Shown: piece after piece, positions 62,209 through 64,000 of the stretch | Position numbering within the stretch: the first letter of the stretch is position 1 | Layout: every line of letters starts with the position of its first letter | Assembly: GCF_001693385.1 (NCBI RefSeq) | Contig: NZ_CP016428.1 | Location: 744,001-808,000 of the forward strand | DNA: 64,000 bases | Source: Bradyrhizobium icense | Lineage (GTDB): Bacteria > Pseudomonadota > Alphaproteobacteria > Rhizobiales > Xanthobacteraceae | Direction of reading: 5' to 3' | The notes under the pieces: model-generated | Database searches by the model: none | The model's input: the letters and a program-made list of their open reading frames with translations, nothing else | What the model was told of the DNA's origin: nothing | Translations under genes and position numbers: made by a program

Positions 62209-63315
62209 TCATTTACTGGCGGTGCCGATCCATTTTTTCGCGGCTTCCTGGGCCTTGGCGCGATCTTCGGGACTGATCTCGGAGAACCTTTCGTCCAGCT
62301 CAGGATCGCCCTTTCCGGCGGTTTTGGCGACAATGTGCCACTTGAAGCCCTCGATCTTGTCCATCGGCGCGCCCTGTCCGGTCACCAGCACGCGGGCGAG
62401 CCGGTTCTGCGCGATCGGTGAGTTCTGGCGCGCCGCCTTGCGCAACAGCGCGACCGCGGCGGCCTGGTTCCTCGGCGTGCCGGTGCCGTTATAGAGCGCA
62501 ATCGCGTACTCGACCTCGGCGTCGACATTGTCGGCCAATGAGGCCGCCTGCAGCAGCCGCACCGCCTTGTCGATGTCCTTCGGCACGCCGGTGCCTTCCT
62601 TGTAGAAGGTCGCTAACGCGTATTGAGCTTCCGGATTGCCCGCGTCGGCTGCGAGGCGCAGCAGTTCGGCGGCGCGCCGGACATCCTGCGGCAGCGTGTT
62701 GCCGTCGAGATAGAGCAGCGCCAGATTGTAGGCCGCCTTCGCGTTGCCGAGCTTGGCTGCGGAGGCCAGAAGCTTGACGGCCTGTTCCCGATTGGTAGGC
62801 CCGCCGCGGCCGGACAGCCGCATCATGGCTAGTGCGAACATGGCCTCGCGGTCGCCGGCGTCGGCCGCGCGCTGGTACCAATCGGCGGCCTTCGCATAGT
62901 CGCGCTTGATGCCGAGCCCGTTGGCATAGAGCTCGCCCAGCATCGTCATCGCCTTGGGGTCGCCGTTATATTGCGCGCGCGTGGTCGCGAGATCGAACGT
63001 CGTCTTGTACATGCCGCGCTGATAGGCGCCGTAGACGAGATCGACATTCGGATCCTCGAAGGCCGCCGTCGGCGAGGGGGCGGGCGTGGGCGAGGGCGTC
63101 GGCGTTGCCGCCGGTTTAGGCGTTGCGGTCGGCTTCGGCGTCGCGGCGGGCTGCTTCGCTGCCGGGGGAGCCTTCGGTTTCGGCGCTTCCTTTTTCGCAG
63201 CCGGAGGGCTCGCGGGCGGCTGCGCGGCGGGCGGCGTCAACGAGATCTGCGCGGAGGCGGCGGACATCGTCATCGAGAAGCCCGCAAGCAGCGATATGAG
63301 ACGCAGGAGTTTCAT
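62209..63315 (-). CDS. Sel1-like repeat exported protein
   Basis: Predicted 368-residue periplasmic protein. Residues 1-23 are a Sec signal (LISLLAGFSMTMSAASAQ). A low-complexity Ala/Pro/Lys/Thr stretch follows to about residue 85 (KPKAPPAAKQPAATPKPTATP). From about 90 on, six or so Sel1 repeats of roughly 36 residues are seen (for example GDPKAMTMLGELYANGLGIKRDYAKAADWY). These usually mediate protein-protein contacts. The function is unknown. It is followed on the same strand by suhB and preceded by the thiE-like gene with 8 bases between. Confidence 0.92.
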   Translation of the reverse strand: MKLLRLISLLAGFSMTMSAASAQISLTPPAAQPPASPPAAKKEAPKPKAPPAAKQPAATPKPTATPKPAATPTPSPTPAPSPTAAFEDPNVDLVYGAYQRGMYKTTFDLATTRAQYNGDPKAMTMLGELYANGLGIKRDYAKAADWYQRAADAGDREAMFALAMMRLSGRGGPTNREQAVKLLASAAKLGNAKAAYNLALLYLDGNTLPQDVRRAAELLRLAADAGNPEAQYALATFYKEGTGVPKDIDKAVRLLQAASLADNVDAEVEYAIALYNGTGTPRNQAAAVALLRKAARQNSPIAQNRLARVLVTGQGAPMDKIEGFKWHIVAKTAGKGDPELDERFSEISPEDRAKAQEAAKKWIGTASK

Positions 63316-63323
63316 TTCCGGCG

Positions 63324-64000
63324 TTATCCGTGCCCGGCCTTGTCCGTGCCAGCTTTGGCTTTGCCGAACGCTGCTTCGTACGCTTGCGCGATCGCCTGCG
63401 CGGCATCGATCAGCGCCGCCTTTGCGCCACGCGGGTCGGCCCAGATGAGATCGCCGACCAGCACGAAATCGGCGCCGGCAGCCGAGAATTCGGAAGCCTC
63501 GGCGAGCGAGGCGGCAAAGCCGATGCAGGGCGGCTCGAATAGTTCATCCCACCATTGCAGGCGCTCGGCAATCGCCTCGGTCGATGGCCGCTGGCCCTTG
63601 GCGTCGGGTTCGCCGAACAGCAGGTAGTCGGCACCGGCTTCGCCCGCGGTCATCGAATCGTGCCGCGTGGCAAGGCCTCCGACGCCGGCAATGCGGTCAG
63701 GCTTCAGCGACGGCCATGCTTCGTCCAGCGCGGCGAGACCGGTCAGATGCGCGCCATCGGCGCCTGCGCGCGCCACCAGTTCGACATGACCGTCAAGCAG
63801 GAGCGCCGCGCCCGCATTCTGGATCGCAGGTGCCAGCGCTTTCACGCGCGCGATCATGGTGCGCTGATCGGTCTGCTTCAGCCGCAGCAGCACCGCCGCG
63901 ACATCGGCCGCGGCCAGCAGCTCTGGAAGCTGGCTGGCGAGCTGCGACGGATCGTCCACCTCGGGCGTCGCGAGATAGAGGCGCGGCGCCGGGCGCGGCG
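63324..64000 (-). CDS. thiE: Thiamine phosphate synthase-like protein, partial (5' end outside window)
   Basis: The frame is open to the window edge, so the N-terminus is missing; about 225 residues are seen. The visible part begins with PRLYLATPEVDD, like the start of thiamine phosphate synthase barrels, and contains LLLDGHVELVARAGADGAHLTG and DYLLFGEPDA. Unlike ThiE of E. coli, several pyrophosphate-binding residues are not obvious, so the protein may be a divergent member. It lies 8 bases upstream of the Sel1 gene on the same strand. The gene name is tentative. Confidence 0.75.
   Translation of the reverse strand, partial: PRPAPRLYLATPEVDDPSQLASQLPELLAAADVAAVLLRLKQTDQRTMIARVKALAPAIQNAGAALLLDGHVELVARAGADGAHLTGLAALDEAWPSLKPDRIAGVGGLATRHDSMTAGEAGADYLLFGEPDAKGQRPSTEAIAERLQWWDELFEPPCIGFAASLAEASEFSAAGADFVLVGDLIWADPRGAKAALIDAAQAIAQAYEAAFGKAKAGTDKAGHG

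Noticed and set aside
1..64000. tRNA, rRNA and CRISPR arrays
   Set aside because: No tRNA T-arm consensus in a plausible cloverleaf, no rRNA segments and no regularly spaced repeats were found by reading both strands.

Overview
The window is 64 kb of GC-rich alphaproteobacterial chromosome, most like Bradyrhizobium or a close relative (Nitrobacteraceae). The case rests on the mix of Rhizobiales-typical proteins (DUF2865, DUF2849, DUF934, DUF1192, DUF1465, DUF459, a fused CysNC), on sigma-EcfG promoters of the form GGAAC-N16-CGTT, and on several families of palindromic dispersed repeats of the kind common in that genus. No rRNA, tRNA or CRISPR array was seen. The assignment is inferred from content, not from a database search.

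0-4.6 kb is a stress and envelope island: a holin-like membrane protein, a DUF883 protein, an AI-2E family transporter, an L,D-transpeptidase with a DUF2865 protein, a 51-residue membrane protein and a CsbD protein. Each of the five transcription units has its own exact GGAAC-N16-CGTT promoter, so the block reads as a general stress response regulon. A CsbD/DUF883-like gene at 34.4 kb has a near-match to the same promoter.

4.6-18.6 kb holds malate synthase G, with two operator-like sites, and then a complete assimilatory sulfate pathway. cysD-cysNC (activation) diverges from cysG-DUF2849-cysI-DUF934-cysH (siroheme, sulfite reductase, APS reductase), which is followed by sbp-cysT-cysW-cysA (sulfate import). 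No flavoprotein subunit accompanies CysI.

18.6-31 kb is mixed metabolism and envelope: a CAP-domain lipoprotein, a patatin/3-hydroxybutyrate dehydrogenase pair, a TauE/SafE exporter, a polysaccharide flippase, a DsbD-like periplasmic protein, YqgE, a TauD-type dioxygenase, a short-chain dehydrogenase, an acetyltransferase, a DUF1326 protein, and a Tat-exported metallo-hydrolase divergent from an AraC-type regulator.

32-33.4 kb carries an IS110-family element. 33.5-46.6 kb holds a second SDR, an SGNH/DUF459 protein, a lytic transglycosylase, galU, two cyclic-di-GMP enzymes, a quinone oxidoreductase, DUF1192, a candidate small RNA and DUF1465. 46.7-56.8 kb has rpmE, an ABC exporter, an acetyltransferase, a MotA/MotB-like pair and an RND efflux pump. 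56.8-61.3 kb is a repeat-rich, gene-poor accessory stretch with a phosphodiesterase, two orphan hypotheticals and an IS1182-family transposase. The window ends with an inositol monophosphatase, a Sel1-repeat protein and the 3' part of a thiamine-phosphate-synthase-like gene that runs off the edge.
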